Shown here: in pieces, positions 1-6,890 of the stretch
Layout: each line of letters opens with the position of its first letter
Position numbering within the stretch: the stretch's first letter is position 1
Assembly: GCA_929200295.1 (NCBI GenBank)
Contig: CAKMZE010000132.1
Coordinates: forward strand, 1 to 6,932
DNA length: 6,932 bases
DNA from: an uncultured Alphaproteobacteria bacterium
GTDB lineage: Bacteria; Pseudomonadota; Alphaproteobacteria; Rhodobacterales; Rhodobacteraceae
Direction of reading: 5' to 3'
Notes under the pieces: generated by a model
The model's input: only the letters and a program-made list of their open reading frames with translations
The model's database searches: none
What the model was told of the DNA's origin: nothing
Made by a program: the position numbers and the translations under genes

Positions 1-1056
1 CTCTGCGGTGCCTTTTTCAATATAACCCGCCACAATGTCACGTTGCCGCGCAGAGGCCATCGGGCCGAAGTTCGTCTCGGGATCCAGCGGATCCCCCATC
101 ACGACGCCTGCATCCAGCCGCTCCTTAAGACGATTGATAAACGCCTCTTTGATGCCCTTTTGCACAAACACGCGTGTCCCGTTTGAACAAACCTGCCCCG
201 TCGAATAAAAATTCGCCAAAATCGCACCAGACACCGCGTTTTCAAGATCGGCATCATCAAAAATGACCAAGGGTGATTTACCCCCAAGCTCCATCGTCAC
301 ATGCCGGATGCCCTCAGCTGCGGCGGCATAAACCTTGCGCCCCGTGGGCACGGAGCCTGTTAACGACACCTTTGCTACAGTTGGGTCCGCAATCAGCGAC
401 GCCCCCACAGCACCGTAGCCTTGAATGACATTATAAACACCCGCAGGCGCGCCTGCTTCAACAAGGATCTCGGCCACTTTCAACGCACAAAGCGGCGTTG
501 TTTCAGATGGTTTAAACACCATCGCATTGCCACAGGCCAATGCAGGCGCACCCTTCCAACAAGCGATTTGCGTGGGATAATTCCAAGCACCGATCCCCAC
601 ACAAACCCCCAGTGGTTCGCGCCGCGTGTACACAAAATCTGCACCCAGTTGGATATGCTCGCCCGTCAACGTCGCCGCCAAACCGCCAAAATATTCCAAT
701 GCATCCGCACCCGAAGTGGCATCCACCACGGATGTTTCTTGGTAAGGTTTCCCAGTGTCATAGGTCTCAAGCACCGAAAGCGCATGGTTGCGTTCGCGCA
801 TAATGTCAGCTGCACGGCGCAGAACGCGGCCCCGCTCTGTACCCGTCATCGCCGCCCATATTTTTTGCGCACGCGCCGCTGCATTAACGGCTTGCGCGAT
901 AATTTCAGGCGTGGCGGCATGCAATGTCGCGATCACCTCGCCTGTGGCGGGGTAGATCACATCGATTACATCGCCCTTGGTGTCTTCTACATATTGGCCA
1001 TCGATAAAATGGCTCGCTGGGGGCTGATTGGCGTATGTCATGGCTTTTACTTTCAT
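1..1056 (-). CDS. betB: Betaine aldehyde dehydrogenase BetB, 3' end cut off by the window edge
   Basis: NAD(P)-dependent aldehyde dehydrogenase that oxidises betaine aldehyde to glycine betaine, the last step from choline; cytosolic. I translated 352 residues without a stop before the edge; the family is about 485-490 long, so roughly 135 C-terminal residues are missing. Visible ALDH landmarks: GAWNYP with the oxyanion Asn159, FKPSE with cofactor-binding Lys182 and Glu185, GSVPTG at the nucleotide-binding turn, MELGGKSP with general base Glu256, and GQVCSNGTRVFV with nucleophile Cys290. The start SHFIDGQYVED and the YPATGE block match the rhizobial BetB type. An in-frame TAA lies six codons upstream of the ATG at 1056, so the start is either that ATG or the in-frame ATG at 1041 (MTYANQ); neither has a convincing Shine-Dalgarno. 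It lies 37 bp after betC in the same direction, consistent with one betI-betC-betB transcript. The specific substrate is inferred from residue pattern plus operon context. Confidence 0.95.
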   Translation of the reverse strand, partial: MKVKAMTYANQPPASHFIDGQYVEDTKGDVIDVIYPATGEVIATLHAATPEIIAQAVNAAARAQKIWAAMTGTERGRVLRRAADIMRERNHALSVLETYDTGKPYQETSVVDATSGADALEYFGGLAATLTGEHIQLGADFVYTRREPLGVCVGIGAWNYPTQIACWKGAPALACGNAMVFKPSETTPLCALKVAEILVEAGAPAGVYNVIQGYGAVGASLIADPTVAKVSLTGSVPTGRKVYAAAAEGIRHVTMELGGKSPLVIFDDADLENAVSGAILANFYSTGQVCSNGTRVFVQKGIKEAFINRLKERLDAGVVMGDPLDPETNFGPMASARQRDIVAGYIEKGTAE

Positions 1057-1093
1057 GCCGCAAGCGGGCGTTTATAAGATCAGAAAAAGAGGC

Positions 1094-2602
1094 TTACTCA
1101 CCTCGTGGGAAACGTTGGTTTTCTTCAAGCACATTGAGATCCATATGGTTTCTCATGTAGCGATCGGATGCTTTTTGCAGCGGCTGATAGTCCCATGGGA
1201 AATATGCGCCATTGCGCAGTGCTTCATAGACAACCCAGCGCCCCGCTTGTGAATGACGCACATCAGCATCAAATCGCGCCAGATCCCAGCGGGTTGCGGC
1301 CTGGGCTTTGAAATCATGCAAGACCTCTTGATGCGCAGGGTCATCTGCAAGGTTGACCAACTCATGTGGGTCGCTCTCCAAATCAAACAATTGATCAGGG
1401 TCGAGCGCGCACATGTTGAATTTCCATTTGTCGCTGCGCAGCGACACCATCGGCGCATATGAAGCCTCGGCCGCGTATTCCATTGCCACAGCCGACTGGC
1501 GTTTCACTCCTTGACCGAGGGGCACGACACTCTCACCGCTCGTCCACGGCATAACCGCGCTCATATCAACACCGGCGAGATCACAAAGCGTCGGGCAGAC
1601 ATCGATATTTGACACCGGATCGCTCACCAGCCCCGGCTGCATTTGCGGGGCTGCAATCATCAACGGCACACGCGCTGAGCCCTCATAAAAGGACATTTTG
1701 AACCAAAGACCGCGCTCACCCAGCATATCCCCGTGATCTGCGACAAACATGATCACAGCCTCTTGGCGCGTGTCTTCAAGCGTTTGCAAAAGATCACCAA
1801 TCTTATCATCCAAGTATGAGATATTCGCGAAATAAGCCCGGCGCGCGCGTTGGACCATCTCGTCTGTGATATTGAAATTATCACGATCATTGGCATCTAA
1901 TATGCGCTGCGAATGCGCGTCCTGCTCTGCATATGGGATCGGCCCCACATCCGGCATAAGATGCGCGCAGTCCTCATAAAGGTCCCAATATTTCTTCCGC
2001 GCCACATAAGGGTCATGCGGATGTGTAAAGCTGACGGTCAAACACCAAGGCCGCGCGTCATGGCCACGCGACAAATCATATAGTTTCTGGGTCGCGTGAT
2101 AGGCGACCTCATCATCATATTCCATCTGGTTGCTGATCTCAGCAACACCCGCGCCTGTGACACTGCCCATGTTGTGATACCACCAGTCGATCCGCTCACC
2201 GGGTTTGCGGTAATCTGGCGTCCAGCCGAAATCAGGAGGGTAAATATCAGTGGTCAGGCGTTCTTCGAACCCGTGCAGTTGGTCAGGGCCGACAAAGTGC
2301 ATCTTGCCCGACAGGCACGTCTGATACCCCGCACGCCGCAGATGATGCGCATAAGTTGGCAGGCTTGATGCAAATTCAGCAGCATTATCATAAACGCCCG
2401 TGCGCGACGGCAATTGCCCCGTCATAAAAGACGCCCGCCCCGGCGCGCACAGCGGCGAGGCCGTATAGGCATTTGCAAACCGTGTTGACCGCGCGGCGAG
2501 CTTTTTCAAATGCGGCGCATGCAGCCAGGGTGCCGGGCCATCAGGGAACAATGTCCCGTTCAATTGGTCCACCATAATGATGAGAATATTAGGCTTGGTC
2601 AT
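1094..2602 (-). CDS. betC: Choline sulfatase BetC
   Basis: Type I (formylglycine) sulfatase that hydrolyses choline-O-sulfate to choline and sulfate, feeding the choline-to-betaine route and releasing sulfur. At 502 residues it has the usual BetC length. Visible motifs: metal-ligand region ILIIMVDQ with Asp12; the sulfatase signature CAPGRASFMTG with Cys52 (to become formylglycine) and Arg56; SGKMH with Lys100 and His102; FTHPHDPY with His194/His196; ADHGDM with Asp289 and His290; and GLWFKM with Lys302. The C-terminal tail, including RWVVYEALRNGAYFPWD and a final FPRGE, is the long extension typical of choline sulfatases and helps separate it from generic sulfatases. The start overlaps the end of betI by 14 bp and has GAGG at 2609-2612, six bases before the ATG, inside betI, which suggests translational coupling. 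Maturation needs a formylglycine-generating enzyme encoded elsewhere. No signal peptide is visible, so a cytoplasmic location is likely. Confidence 0.97.
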   Translation of the reverse strand: MTKPNILIIMVDQLNGTLFPDGPAPWLHAPHLKKLAARSTRFANAYTASPLCAPGRASFMTGQLPSRTGVYDNAAEFASSLPTYAHHLRRAGYQTCLSGKMHFVGPDQLHGFEERLTTDIYPPDFGWTPDYRKPGERIDWWYHNMGSVTGAGVAEISNQMEYDDEVAYHATQKLYDLSRGHDARPWCLTVSFTHPHDPYVARKKYWDLYEDCAHLMPDVGPIPYAEQDAHSQRILDANDRDNFNITDEMVQRARRAYFANISYLDDKIGDLLQTLEDTRQEAVIMFVADHGDMLGERGLWFKMSFYEGSARVPLMIAAPQMQPGLVSDPVSNIDVCPTLCDLAGVDMSAVMPWTSGESVVPLGQGVKRQSAVAMEYAAEASYAPMVSLRSDKWKFNMCALDPDQLFDLESDPHELVNLADDPAHQEVLHDFKAQAATRWDLARFDADVRHSQAGRWVVYEALRNGAYFPWDYQPLQKASDRYMRNHMDLNVLEENQRFPRGE

Positions 2603-3167
2603 GGGGTGCCTCGGTCAAAATAGAAAGCAGGGTCATTGCTTGGCCCAGTGGATCTGCATCGGGGGCCGTTAGAGCCGCCCGAATATAAAGCCCGTCGATT
2701 AATGCCGCGAGCATTTCTGCGCCCGCTTTGGGTTTTGGTGTCAGATCACGCAATGCATGGGTAAGATTGCTACGCAACCGGCGCTGATAAAGACGCAAGA
2801 GGCGCATTGCCTCTGGGTTGGTTTGCGCTTGAGCATAAAACGTCATCCACGCGCTGACCGCAGAAGGCGCAAAACAATCTTGTGAAAAATTGGCGCGTAA
2901 GATTGCGGCAGCCCGATCATAGGGCGTTGCAGCTGTCGCAAGCTCAGCGCGGACTTCTGCGCTATAATCACGCAATATCTGCCGCATGGCCGCGACGAAA
3001 ATCTGATCTTTCCCACCAAAATAATGATGCGCCAAGGCCGAGGACATGCCCGCGCGCCGTGCGATCTGGCTGACCGTCACATCAAGCGAGCCTGCCGCCC
3101 CGATCTCGGCAATCGTGGCCTCGACCAAGGCCGCGCGGCGTTTTGGTTCCATTCCGACTTTGGGCAT
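2589..3167 (-). CDS. betI: TetR-family choline-responsive repressor BetI
   Basis: Transcriptional repressor of choline/betaine genes; in characterised members choline relieves repression. The protein has an N-terminal TetR helix-turn-helix (about residues 30-50, TVSQIARRAGMSSALAHHYF) followed by an all-helical ligand domain. Family-specific signs are the MPKVGMEPKRRAALVEAT opening and AALIDGLYIRAAL near residue 160, both close to the E. coli BetI pattern as I recall it. The ORF has two adjacent ATGs (3170 and 3167). I chose 3167 because it gives the conserved MPK start and lies five bases after the GAGG at 3173-3176, while the first ATG is only two bases away. The result is 192 residues, normal for the family. 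Its last codons contain the betC ribosome binding site and start. A set of inverted repeats directly upstream suggests autoregulation. Confidence 0.95.
   Translation of the reverse strand: MPKVGMEPKRRAALVEATIAEIGAAGSLDVTVSQIARRAGMSSALAHHYFGGKDQIFVAAMRQILRDYSAEVRAELATAATPYDRAAAILRANFSQDCFAPSAVSAWMTFYAQAQTNPEAMRLLRLYQRRLRSNLTHALRDLTPKPKAGAEMLAALIDGLYIRAALTAPDADPLGQAMTLLSILTEAPHDQA
2609..2612 (-). promoter_or_regulatory. Shine-Dalgarno for betC inside betI
   Basis: GAGG read on the minus strand, six bases before the betC ATG at 2602 and lying within the betI coding sequence. With the 14-bp overlap of the two genes it supports coupled translation of betI and betC and fixes the betC start. Confidence 0.75.
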
Positions 3168-3172
3168 CATAT

Positions 3173-3176
3173 CCTC
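3173..3176 (-). promoter_or_regulatory. Shine-Dalgarno for betI, deciding between two ATGs
   Basis: GAGG within AGAGGA on the minus strand. It lies two bases from the first ATG (3170) and five from the second (3167), so the second is the better-spaced start and gives the family-typical MPKVGM N-terminus. Confidence 0.65.
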
Positions 3177-3182
3177 TGGCAG

Positions 3183-3194
3183 CTTTGCGCAAAG
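3183..3194. repeat. 12-bp perfect palindrome at the likely betI transcription start
   Basis: CTTTGCGCAAAG is its own reverse complement. It lies between the candidate -10 and the betI ribosome binding site, over the predicted transcription start. It may be a further protein-binding site; with no loop it is not a likely RNA hairpin. Its function is not known. Confidence 0.5.
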
Positions 3195-3222
3195 GGTAGA
3201 CCAGTTTTAATTGACTGGTCAA
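3193..3222 (-). promoter_or_regulatory. Candidate sigma-70-like promoter of the bet operon
   Basis: On the minus strand TTGACC (3217-3222, five of six to the -35 consensus) is followed after 18 bases by TACCCT (3193-3198, three of six to the -10 consensus). Transcription would start near 3186, giving a leader of about 20 bases to the betI ATG. The -10 match is weak. The support is position: it lies in the only gap before betI and is interlaced with inverted repeats expected of a repressor site. Confidence 0.45.
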
Positions 3223-3223
3223 T
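3199..3223. promoter_or_regulatory. Probable BetI operator: two interlocked inverted repeats
   Basis: Two dyads overlap here. The first is GACCAGT-N8-ACTGGTC at 3199-3220, perfect 7-bp arms. The second is ATTGAC-N2-GTCAAT at 3210-3223, perfect 6-bp arms sharing bases with the right arm of the first. They fill the spacer and -35 of the candidate betI promoter, where binding would block RNA polymerase. TetR-family repressors typically bind such dyads and BetI is autoregulated in characterised bacteria. That BetI is the protein binding here is inferred from position. The AT-rich ATTGATTGA...TCAAT pattern is reminiscent of BetI boxes known from gammaproteobacteria, from memory only. Confidence 0.65.
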
Positions 3224-3234
3224 CAATAAAAATA

Positions 3235-4128
3235 TCAGGTCTTTGTCATCACCCCAAGTGAGCGTACAGCACGGCGGGCAACGGCCTCGCGCCAGGTGAT
3301 AAAGCTCACAGCACCCATGATGATCAAACCACCCACGATCACCCAGATATCAACGGCCTCGTCAAAGATGACCCAGCCAAGCAGCACAGCCCAGACAAGC
3401 TGAAGAAACGTCACCGGTTGCGTAACCGTCAAGGGCGCTGCAGCAAAGGCCATGGTCATCGTATAATGCCCCGCCGTGGCAAAGCAGGCCACAAGAAACA
3501 GCCAGCCCAACTGTGCAAGCGTGGGCGTGATCCAAACGACGGCGGCAAAGGGCGCCAACCCGATTGTGACCGTCACCGAGAGCATCCCAACAACAACCGC
3601 TGGTGACAGCTCGCCCGATAACCGTTTCGCGATCAGATAGCCCATTGCAAAGAACACAGCCGTCAAAAGCATCGCCAGATGCCCCGGCTCAACCGTCTTA
3701 ATGCCCGGACGTAAAATGATCATCGCGCCAATCAGGGCCACAAGCACAGCGATCAATCTGCGCACTGGCAAACGCTCCCCCAGAAAGAGCGCAGCCCCCA
3801 ATGTGACATAAACCGGAGAGAGATAATTCATCGCGGTCACTTCCGCGATGGGAATGCGCGCCATCGCGTAGAACCATAAGATCACAGCCCCCGTATGCAC
3901 AGCCCCGCGCACCGTAAAGAGCCAGATCTGCTGCCGTGATAGCCGAGCCGCAAGTATTGGCCGGATCATCGGGATAAGAAACACAAGCCCAAGCAAGTAC
4001 CGCAGAAACGCCGCCTGTGCGGCAGGCACATCGGATCCGATGTGCTTTACAATCGCTGTCACAGCCACAAAATTGAGGCCCGTTACAAACATCCAAAAGA
4101 TGCCAAGCTGAATTTGAGAAAACCGCAT
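3235..4128 (-). CDS. EamA/DMT-superfamily transporter, substrate unknown
   Basis: Inner-membrane drug/metabolite transporter of 297 residues, the normal length for a two-EamA-domain protein with ten membrane helices. Approximate helices: 8-28, 36-55, 69-90, 98-118, 123-141, 150-168, 176-199, 205-222, 232-256 and 259-278. The first EamA half is about 8-140 and the second about 150-279. Typical features are the helix-4 segment IPIAEVTAMNYLSPVYVTLGA followed by a LGERL turn, and TQPVTFLQLVWAVLLGWVIFDE in the second half. The short positively charged C-terminal tail is expected to be cytoplasmic. An in-frame TAG two codons before the ATG at 4128 rules out a longer protein; no good Shine-Dalgarno is visible there. 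It lies 85 bp after yebC and 64 bp before betI. Members export or import amino acids, S-adenosylmethionine, nucleotides or osmolytes, and the sequence alone does not identify the cargo. Proximity to bet genes hints at, but does not show, a choline or betaine link. Confidence 0.9.
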   Translation of the reverse strand: MRFSQIQLGIFWMFVTGLNFVAVTAIVKHIGSDVPAAQAAFLRYLLGLVFLIPMIRPILAARLSRQQIWLFTVRGAVHTGAVILWFYAMARIPIAEVTAMNYLSPVYVTLGAALFLGERLPVRRLIAVLVALIGAMIILRPGIKTVEPGHLAMLLTAVFFAMGYLIAKRLSGELSPAVVVGMLSVTVTIGLAPFAAVVWITPTLAQLGWLFLVACFATAGHYTMTMAFAAAPLTVTQPVTFLQLVWAVLLGWVIFDEAVDIWVIVGGLIIMGAVSFITWREAVARRAVRSLGVMTKT

Positions 4129-4213
4129 GCGCTATCGGTGGCAGCACGGCCAGCAAATAGCAAGGATCAGAATGCTCGGTCTTTGTTGAAAGGCCACACG
4201 GCTGGTTGCGCGC

Positions 4214-4963
4214 TTAGCTCTCCCCGAATGCCGTCATGACGTCATCGGAGGCTTCAAAGTTTGTGGTGACCGATTGCACATCGTCATCATCTTCGAGCGC
4301 ATCAACGAGCTTCATCAGTTTCGTCAGCCCTTCGAGATCAAGCTCGGATGTGGTGGTTGGCTTCCAAATCAGCTTTGCGCTTTCGCTTTCGCCAAGCTCA
4401 TTTTCCAAGGCATTGGCAACCTCGTGCAAATCTGTATCAGCGCAATAGATGGCATGGCCATCTTCATCGCTTTCAACATCCTCGGCACCGGCCTCAATCG
4501 CAGCCATCATCACTGTGTCTGCATCCCCAGCAGAGATGGCATAGCTCACCACGCCTTTGCGGTCGAACATAAATCCAACCGACCCTGTTTCACCAAGGTT
4601 CCCGCCGTTCTTGGTAAAGGTTGAACGCACGGTCGAGGCTGTGCGATTGCGATTGTCGGTCATCGCCTCAACGATCACCGCAACACCATTGGGCCCGTAT
4701 CCTTCATAGCGGATCTCATCGTAATTATCGCCATCGCCCGCTTGCGATTTCTTAATCGCGCGGTCGATCACATCTTTGGGCACAGAGTTTGACTTTGCTT
4801 CCTTTACCGCCAAGCGCAGACGCGGGTTTTTATCTGGGTCAGGATCGCCCATCTTTGCTGCAACTGTAATTTCCTTTGAAATCTTGGAAAACAGCTTTGC
4901 CCGGATTTTATCCTGACGGCCTTTACGGTGTTGGATATTCGCCCATTTGGAGTGGCCAGCCAT
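4214..4963 (-). CDS. yebC: YebC/PmpR/TACO1-family protein
   Basis: Cytosolic protein of 249 residues, the normal family length. The N-terminus MAGHSKWANIQHRKGRQDKIRAK is the near-invariant YebC opening. Also visible are NPRLRLAVKEAKSNSVPKDVIDRAIKK around 46-72, EIRYEGYGPNGVAVIVEAMTDNRNRT around 83-108 and GGNLGETGSVGFMFDRKG around 119-136. The acidic C-terminal region (ALEDDDDVQSV) is common in the family. Members were first annotated as transcriptional regulators (PmpR in Pseudomonas). More recent work on YebC and mitochondrial TACO1 points to a role at the ribosome in translating proline-rich stretches. Which applies here cannot be told from sequence. The start is supported by GAGG at 4970-4973, six bases before the ATG. 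It lies 53 bp after the permease gene. In many bacteria yebC sits near ruvC/ruvAB, and that neighbourhood is not visible here. Confidence 0.96.
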   Translation of the reverse strand: MAGHSKWANIQHRKGRQDKIRAKLFSKISKEITVAAKMGDPDPDKNPRLRLAVKEAKSNSVPKDVIDRAIKKSQAGDGDNYDEIRYEGYGPNGVAVIVEAMTDNRNRTASTVRSTFTKNGGNLGETGSVGFMFDRKGVVSYAISAGDADTVMMAAIEAGAEDVESDEDGHAIYCADTDLHEVANALENELGESESAKLIWKPTTTSELDLEGLTKLMKLVDALEDDDDVQSVTTNFEASDDVMTAFGES

Positions 4964-4969
4964 AAGAAA

Positions 4970-4973
4970 CCTC
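4970..4973 (-). promoter_or_regulatory. Shine-Dalgarno for yebC
   Basis: GAGG on the minus strand, six bases before the ATG at 4963. It confirms the conserved MAGHSKW start. Confidence 0.7.
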
Positions 4974-5016
4974 GTCTACGCGTCGTTTGATCAAGCCACT
5001 CTATAAGACATCACAT

Positions 5017-6795
5017 CTAGAGAGGCCAGACCAGAGGGATCACGAAAGACACTAAGGGCGCAAGAGAAAGGTTGAGCGGAATGCCGATTTTAAGAAAATC
5101 GGCGAATTTATACCCCCCCGGCCCATAGATCAGCGTATTGGTCTGATACCCGATAGGCGTGGCAAAGCTAGCGCTCGCCGCGATCATCACCGCCACAACA
5201 AGGGGGCGCGGATCAAACCCAAGCGAGACGGCCAAGCCGATGGCAATGGGTGTCATCACCACGGCAACGGCATTATTGCTCACCAGCTCGGTCAGAACGC
5301 TCGCCAGTAAATACACCACGAGGATCACAAAAAACGGCGGCATGCTTTGCATAAAGGGCGCAATCGCGCCTGCAATCAGAGCCACAGCGCCCGAAGATTG
5401 CAAGGCACTGCCAATGCCCAACATCGCAAAGATCAACGCCAATAGCCGCCCGTCCACTTGCGCAAAGGCCTCGTCTGCATCAATGCAGCCGGTCATCAAT
5501 ACCACCGTCACGCCCACCATCGCCAAGAGCAAGATCGGTGCCGTATTAAGCGCCGCCAAGATGACAACACCCAAGAGCACAGTCAGCGCCAACGGTGCCT
5601 TTGTCCGGCGAAAGGCACGCTCAGACGGGCGGGACACATCGCCAAGGTTCATGTCATTGGACAGACGCTGGATATCCTCTGGTGCACCCTCAAGCAGCAG
5701 CGTATCACCGACCTTGACCACGATATCATCCATCTGCTTGTCGATATTCACGTCGCGCCTATGCACCGCGAGGGTATAAACCGCATAGCGCCGCCGCAAA
5801 CGCAGGCTGCCAAGGCTGCGATCAACCATTTTACAATTGGGCGTAATCAGCACCTCAACCGTGGTGGTTTCTACAGCCGATACTTGATCGACCCGGCGCA
5901 GCTCGGGCGTGGCTTGCAACGACAACAGCTCGGTCATCGCGGTGCGCAAAATCACCCGGTCACCGACCTGCAAGATCACATCCGCCATATTGCGCCGCAG
6001 TGACGTATCGCCACGCACGATATCGATCAAACGCACCCCCTCGCGTTGAAAGAGCCGCACACCTGTGGCCTGCCTGCCGATCAGGTTGCTATCGGGTGGG
6101 ATCACCGCCTCAGAAAAGAACCGCATCTTAGAGCGATCCGATAGCATCGCCCCGAGTGATGTGCGCTCAGGCAGAAGCTTGTTCCCAAAGAGATAGAGAT
6201 AGGCAAAGGTCCAACCAACCACGACAAGCCCAATCGGCGTGATCTCAAGGATCGAAAACGGCGCAAGCCCCTGCGCACGCGCAACCCCATCTACAAGCAA
6301 ATTGGTCGAGGTCCCTAGAAGCGTCATCGTGCCCCCAACAATCGCCGCATAGCTTAGCGGGATTAGCAGTTTGGATGCCGACGTGCCCAAGCTACGCGCA
6401 AGCTGGATAAAAACCGGGATCATCACAACAACCAGCGGCGTGTTGTTCATAATGGCACTGGCAAAGGCCACAAAGACGAGCGCCCCACCGATGGCGCGCG
6501 CGGGGCTCACCGCCGCCTGCGCCTCAACCAGATGGATCAGCGCATTGAGCGCCCCCGTGCGCACCAAAGCCCCCACGATAATAAACATCGCCGCAATGGT
6601 CCAAGGGGCGGGGTTCGCGAAAACCGCAACCGCATCCCCATAGGGCAAAACACCGGTGACCAAAAGCGCTGACATACCGATGAGGGCCACGACTTCGGTG
6701 GGATAAACCTCGCGTAGGAACATGATGAACATCACAGCGACCACAGCCAATGTGACATATGCAGCCTGCGCGTCGCTGAGCCAATCCATCATCAT
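5017..6795 (-). CDS. SLC13/DASS-family permease with two TrkA-C (RCK_C) domains
   Basis: Inner-membrane protein of 592 residues, split as membrane domain, cytosolic insert, membrane domain. The first hydrophobic block (about 11-206) carries the family motifs AIMNNTPLVVVMIP at about 114-127 and GTSTNLLVDG at about 161-170. The insert, about 210-395, is hydrophilic and reads as two TrkA-C/RCK_C domains: one with LIGRQATGVRLFQREGVRLIDIVRGD and ILQVGDRVILR, the other with CKMVDRSLGSLRLRRRYAVYTLAVHRR and VKVGDTLLLEG. The second block (about 400-592) repeats the motifs as ELVSNNAVAVVMTP at about 503-516 and FATPIGYQTNTLIYGPGGY at about 544-562. This is the layout of E. coli YfbS-like and algal/cyanobacterial SLT/SltA-like permeases, some of which move sulfate. 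The substrate here is undetermined: sulfate, dicarboxylates or other anions are possible. The start is the first of three consecutive ATGs, six bases after AGGA (6802-6805). The stop is 53 bp before yebC. Confidence 0.93.
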   Translation of the reverse strand: MMMDWLSDAQAAYVTLAVVAVMFIMFLREVYPTEVVALIGMSALLVTGVLPYGDAVAVFANPAPWTIAAMFIIVGALVRTGALNALIHLVEAQAAVSPARAIGGALVFVAFASAIMNNTPLVVVMIPVFIQLARSLGTSASKLLIPLSYAAIVGGTMTLLGTSTNLLVDGVARAQGLAPFSILEITPIGLVVVGWTFAYLYLFGNKLLPERTSLGAMLSDRSKMRFFSEAVIPPDSNLIGRQATGVRLFQREGVRLIDIVRGDTSLRRNMADVILQVGDRVILRTAMTELLSLQATPELRRVDQVSAVETTTVEVLITPNCKMVDRSLGSLRLRRRYAVYTLAVHRRDVNIDKQMDDIVVKVGDTLLLEGAPEDIQRLSNDMNLGDVSRPSERAFRRTKAPLALTVLLGVVILAALNTAPILLLAMVGVTVVLMTGCIDADEAFAQVDGRLLALIFAMLGIGSALQSSGAVALIAGAIAPFMQSMPPFFVILVVYLLASVLTELVSNNAVAVVMTPIAIGLAVSLGFDPRPLVVAVMIAASASFATPIGYQTNTLIYGPGGYKFADFLKIGIPLNLSLAPLVSFVIPLVWPL

Positions 6796-6801
6796 GTCCC
6801 G

Positions 6802-6805
6802 TCCT
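6802..6805 (-). promoter_or_regulatory. Shine-Dalgarno for the SLC13-type permease
   Basis: AGGA on the minus strand, six bases from the first of three tandem ATG codons (6795, 6792, 6789). It favours the first, though the second at nine bases is also possible. Confidence 0.55.
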
Positions 6806-6839
6806 GCATCTTAAGGGGTGCCTAACAGACACCGTAATC

Positions 6840-6890
6840 CTTTGCACATCGGGACACAAACACAAGCGCTCACGCTTTGCGTATCGGGGC
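6840..6890 (+). repeat. Imperfect 16-bp direct repeat pair
   Basis: Positions 6840-6855 and 6875-6890 share CTTTGC-N3-TCGGG and agree at 13 of 16 bases, with all three differences being transitions. The copies are 35 bp apart; the second covers the inner left arm and loop of the large inverted repeat. This may reflect duplicated binding sites or a decayed local duplication. Confidence 0.4.

Noticed and set aside
421..1077. 218-residue plus-strand open frame
   Set aside because: It lies entirely opposite betB, whose minus-strand frame carries all catalytic ALDH motifs. The plus-strand translation is rich in Arg, His and Cys with no recognisable domain.
3199..3220. Inverted repeat as a terminator for the EamA gene
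   Set aside because: The 7-bp stem has no T run after it. Its exact fit between candidate -10 and -35 boxes before a TetR repressor gene makes an operator the better reading.
3698..4156. 152-residue minus-strand open frame starting upstream of the EamA gene
   Set aside because: It is a shifted-frame shadow of the EamA transporter; the translation has scattered Cys and no transporter helices in order.
4129..4213. Possible terminator between yebC and the EamA gene
   Set aside because: Only tiny imperfect stems are present (for example CTTT-N4-AAAG with a mismatch below it) and no T run follows, so neither a terminator nor a promoter can be supported.
4964..5016. Separate promoter for yebC
   Set aside because: A TATAGA sequence is present on the minus strand, but no acceptable -35 lies at the right distance, so no promoter is reported.
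5159..5779. 206-residue plus-strand open frame
   Set aside because: It is antisense to the permease gene, with a low-complexity Ala/Thr/Ser composition that mirrors hydrophobic codons on the other strand.
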